Below are positions 21,511-23,491 of a stretch of 23,491 nt of DNA, in pieces; position 1 is the first letter of the stretch; each line of letters starts with the position of its first letter. This DNA comes from CADCVT01 sp036389485 (GTDB lineage: Bacteria; Actinomycetota; Thermoleophilia; Solirubrobacterales; Solirubrobacteraceae). Under the pieces are notes generated by a model, which had not been told where the DNA came from, ran no database searches, and saw nothing but the letters and a program-made list of their open reading frames with translations. Made by a program: the position numbers and the translations under genes. The stretch covers positions 1 through 23,491 of the forward strand of contig DASVPR010000054.1 of NCBI GenBank assembly GCA_036389485.1. Direction: 5' to 3'.

Positions 21511-22037
21511 GGCTGCGGCTCCCACCGAGAGAGCGCCCAGCCACCATCGCGGCGCCGGGCGGTTGCGAGCGTGACGCGCCAGCGGTGCTCCTGCAGGCCA
21601 TCCGCGGTGAGGCTCTCTCGCGTCACGACGATGAGCTCGCGGCGTTCGCGGTCGACGGCGGGGCGGGCGGTGATCGCCTCGACCGTGCCGGTGCTGCGTG
21701 TTCCGTCGGCTGACAGCTGAGGATCGGTCGGGAGCCGGGCTGCGGTGTCGAGCGCTTCCCGCCGCGCCGCGCCGACGCTGATGCGAGCGAGCTGCGCGTA
21801 CGTGCGAGCGGCGTTCTCCCCGGTCCAGTTCGTCGTCAGCTCGGCCGCACGGCGAGCTGCGTCCTCCGGCGTCGGGGCGAGGTCCTCTGGCCGTACGCGG
21901 TCGCGTGGCTTCGGAAGCGGGTGCGCGGGCTCCTCACCGGGCGGCGGCTGTCGGTCGGGCTGCTGCTGCTGTGCGTACGGGTCGCCGCAACCTGCCGCAA
22001 GCGCTGCGACGAGGAGGAGAGCGATGGTTCTGCTCAT
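21507..22037 (-). CDS. Lipoprotein of the transfer-like operon
   Basis: A 176-residue predicted lipoprotein: a short hydrophobic signal (MSRTIALLLVAALAAGC) with a lipobox LAAGC at about residue 17, then a Gln/Pro-rich linker and a domain (about 50-176) containing AAELTTNWTGENAARTYAQLARIS, STGTVEAITARPAVDRERRELIVVTRESLT and TLATARRRDGGWALSRWEPQP. The C-terminal domain resembles the small beta-sheet NTF2-like or VirB-associated domains of Gram-positive T4SS proteins, without a firm match. Its ATG overlaps the transglycosylase stop (ATGA). A decayed copy of its C-terminal part is at 12535-12770, so this gene has been in related DNA before. Confidence 0.75.
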   Translation of the reverse strand: MSRTIALLLVAALAAGCGDPYAQQQQPDRQPPPGEEPAHPLPKPRDRVRPEDLAPTPEDAARRAAELTTNWTGENAARTYAQLARISVGAARREALDTAARLPTDPQLSADGTRSTGTVEAITARPAVDRERRELIVVTRESLTADGLQEHRWRVTLATARRRDGGWALSRWEPQP

Positions 22038-23185
22038 AGGCCGGGCGGGTGTCGGACGGCGAAGTTCGCGGTCGGGCGAGAACCGAGGCGCCAGCGCGGG
22101 CCGGACTCGCCCGCGTTCGGGCCGGTGTCGTAGCGGGCGGTGTCGAAGCGGAGGCCGGCGACGACGAGAAACATGTGGCCGTCGTTGGCGTAGACGGTGA
22201 TCCAGCGGCCAGGGCCGGGCTTGCCGTAGCGCAGGAATGCGCCCGACACCCACGGCGCCTTGCCGAAGACGCCGGCTCCCCACAGCACGTGGCTGCTCGA
22301 GGACGAGCAGTCGTACGTCGGGTTGCCGATGTGCGTCGGGTAGTGGACGAGGCGGTACGGGCGGTCCGAGATCGCGTTGGCCGCGACGATCGCGCGCTTG
22401 ACGGCTCGCGGCGCGTTCTCGGGCGCGCGGGCGAGGCCGTCAGCGCCGAGACGCGCGCGGGCGCCCGGCACCGTGATCGGGTCAGTGAGCGTGAGGTCGT
22501 CGGCGAGCTGTGCCTCCCACGCGCGTGCGCGCGCGAGGACCGCGTCGGCGTATGCTGCGGCGCCGTTATAGCGCTGCGCGGCGCGCCAGGCGAGGTCGTC
22601 GAGCTCCGGGCCGGCGCCGAGGTCGTGGAGGTACGCGGCCGCGGCGGCGATCGCGTCGACGTCGTCGTAGATGCAGCCGTGGTTCTTCGGGACGTTCGCG
22701 CAGGACTCGAGGCGGTCGCGCATCTGGGGGTAGCGCTTCGGCCGGGCGTGCTTCGGGAGGCGGCGGAAGGCGTCGCGGTAGCGGAGCCACGTGTTGCCGG
22801 CCCCGGTGCCGGTGAGCGCGCCGCAGGTCGGGGCGGTCGCGTTGTACGGCGAAACGCCGACGATGCCGAACTGCATCGGACCAGCGGCGCCGCAGCCGTT
22901 CCAACCGCTGGAGACGGCGTTGCCGTTTATGCCGTGCACTCGGAGACGGGAGTAGTTGGTCTCTTGCGCGTGGATCGCGGCGAGCAGAAGCCACGGAACA
23001 CCCCAAGTCTCAGCGGCAGCCGTATAGAGGACCGCGGCCGGCGGGGTTTCAGCGCCTAGCAGGTGCGCTGGGGCACGATGCAGACCGAGCAGCACCGGGA
23101 GGCCGAGCGCGAGGACGATGGCGACGCCGCTCGCCAATCCGAACCACACGTGGCGTGGCGCCCGGTCGTGGGCCGAGGTCAACAC
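22034..23185 (-). CDS. Membrane-anchored lytic transglycosylase with NlpC/P60 domain
   Basis: A 383-residue protein. An N-terminal TM anchor (about 13-36, VWFGLASGVAIVLALGLPVLLGL) is followed by an SLT-type lysozyme-like domain (about 52-225) with AIHAQETNYSR (catalytic Glu about 75) and GPMQFGIVG, and then an NlpC/P60-like domain (about 265-370) with YDCSSSSSHVLWGAG (Cys293) and ANDGHMFLVVAGLRFD (His337). Such bifunctional enzymes cleave glycan and peptide of the cell wall and open a path for a conjugation channel. The GTG at 23185 lies beyond a GGAGGGG stretch about 25 nt upstream. It heads the operon, with its stop overlapping the lipoprotein start. Confidence 0.85.
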   Translation of the reverse strand: MLTSAHDRAPRHVWFGLASGVAIVLALGLPVLLGLHRAPAHLLGAETPPAAVLYTAAAETWGVPWLLLAAIHAQETNYSRLRVHGINGNAVSSGWNGCGAAGPMQFGIVGVSPYNATAPTCGALTGTGAGNTWLRYRDAFRRLPKHARPKRYPQMRDRLESCANVPKNHGCIYDDVDAIAAAAAYLHDLGAGPELDDLAWRAAQRYNGAAAYADAVLARARAWEAQLADDLTLTDPITVPGARARLGADGLARAPENAPRAVKRAIVAANAISDRPYRLVHYPTHIGNPTYDCSSSSSHVLWGAGVFGKAPWVSGAFLRYGKPGPGRWITVYANDGHMFLVVAGLRFDTARYDTGPNAGESGPRWRLGSRPTANFAVRHPPGL

Positions 23186-23349
23186 GCCCCCATGGGCGCG
23201 ACGGACCCCTCCGCCCGGCGATCATCTGCTGGCCTGCCGCCACCACCGCCGAGGGACCGACCTCGTTAGTCGTCGAGCTCGCCGCAGCCAGCGACTCGTC
23301 CCGGGCACACGGGATGCCCAAGTGCTACGAGGATCGAGCCTCCGGGAGA

Positions 23350-23355
23350 GCTAGC
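23350..23355. repeat. Target-site duplication GCTAGC (left copy)
   Basis: GCTAGC immediately precedes the left inverted repeat and is identical to the hexamer at 136-141. Together they fit a 6-bp duplication at an NCTAGN target. Confidence 0.65.
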
Positions 23356-23376
23356 TGTAGTTCCTGAGCACGTTGT
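23356..23376 (+). repeat. IS481-family left terminal inverted repeat
   Basis: The sequence begins TGTAGTTCCTGAGCACG, and its first 9 bases match 8 of 9 in the repeat at 115-135. It starts 87 bp before the transposase ATG. Confidence 0.65.
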
Positions 23377-23442
23377 TTCGTCCGGGCCTCCTCGGAGGCT
23401 GAGGGGTGCGAACCACTCCCAGCTCTCCGAAGGAGGCACCGG

Positions 23443-23491
23443 ATGCGGCTGCACGCTAACGCGGCGCTCAGTCTGATTCAGCGAAAGAAGA
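23443..23491 (+). CDS. IS481-family transposase, N-terminal fragment
   Basis: The first 16 codons are MRLHANAALSLIQRKK, the start typical of IS481-family transposases, which continue into an HTH not contained here. A good ribosome binding site GAAGGAGG (23429-23436) precedes the ATG. The window ends inside this gene. With the C-terminal fragment at 3-140 it could form one protein if the window is circular. Confidence 0.85.
   Translation, partial: MRLHANAALSLIQRKK

Noticed and set aside
1..23491. CRISPR array, rRNA or other RNA genes.
   Set aside because: No regularly spaced repeats with spacers and no rRNA-like sequence were seen.

Overview
The window is very GC-rich (about two thirds or more by eye), uses GTG and TTG starts freely, and several genes appear to be transcribed without leaders. 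Together with the protein families (DUF1707, actinobacterial-style tyrosine integrase with a small HTH excisionase-like partner, winged-helix regulators), this suggests an Actinomycetota host, plausibly Thermoleophilia/Solirubrobacterales. The taxon is an inference. The content is that of a mobile accessory element.

Layout. Bases 1-141 hold the last 45 codons and right end of an IS481-family transposase, and 23350-23491 hold the left end and first 16 codons of one in the same orientation. Both ends abut GCTAGC, and the contig enters the IS by 135 and 136 bp. This is what a circular molecule of about 24 kb, broken in assembly at its single IS copy, would look like. Next come a secreted Ca-binding (RTX-like) repeat protein (747-1619, minus) and a plus-strand backbone block: a frameshifted ParB-like protein (2103-3958), a small winged-helix protein (4092-4349), an ArdC-domain/zinc-metallopeptidase protein (4452-5426), and two overlapping small proteins (5971-6536). 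A convergent minus-strand gene (5366-5734) has a perfect-looking LexA/SOS box touching its start.

After a membrane protein (6823-7773) comes the recombination module: a frameshifted tyrosine integrase (7788-8958), an excisionase-like HTH protein (8955-9251), then the 3' half of a tRNA-Thr(GGT) at 9444-9487 flanked on both sides by phased short repeats (9328-9368; 9606-9631). This has the architecture of an uncrossed attP.

The middle (9830-15619) is cargo: a small HNH protein, a secreted HNH nuclease, a zinc-ribbon protein of unknown role, a stretch of decayed gene remnants (12275-12770), a large secreted LamG-domain protein with a clear promoter, and small unknowns. From 15892 to 19410 there are an XRE regulator, an ArsR-like winged-helix regulator, a 20-codon ORF with a strong ribosome binding site and a following hairpin, a DUF1707 membrane protein, a second intact copy and a third decayed copy of the small winged-helix protein, and small membrane proteins.

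The right end (20513-23185, minus) is a translationally coupled four-gene operon headed by a membrane-anchored lytic transglycosylase/NlpC-P60 protein, followed by a lipoprotein, a MinD-like protein with a degenerate P-loop, and a multi-pass membrane protein. It resembles the cell-wall-penetration end of a conjugation operon. No VirB4, VirD4 or relaxase gene lies in the window, so on this evidence the element is incomplete or only partly shown.
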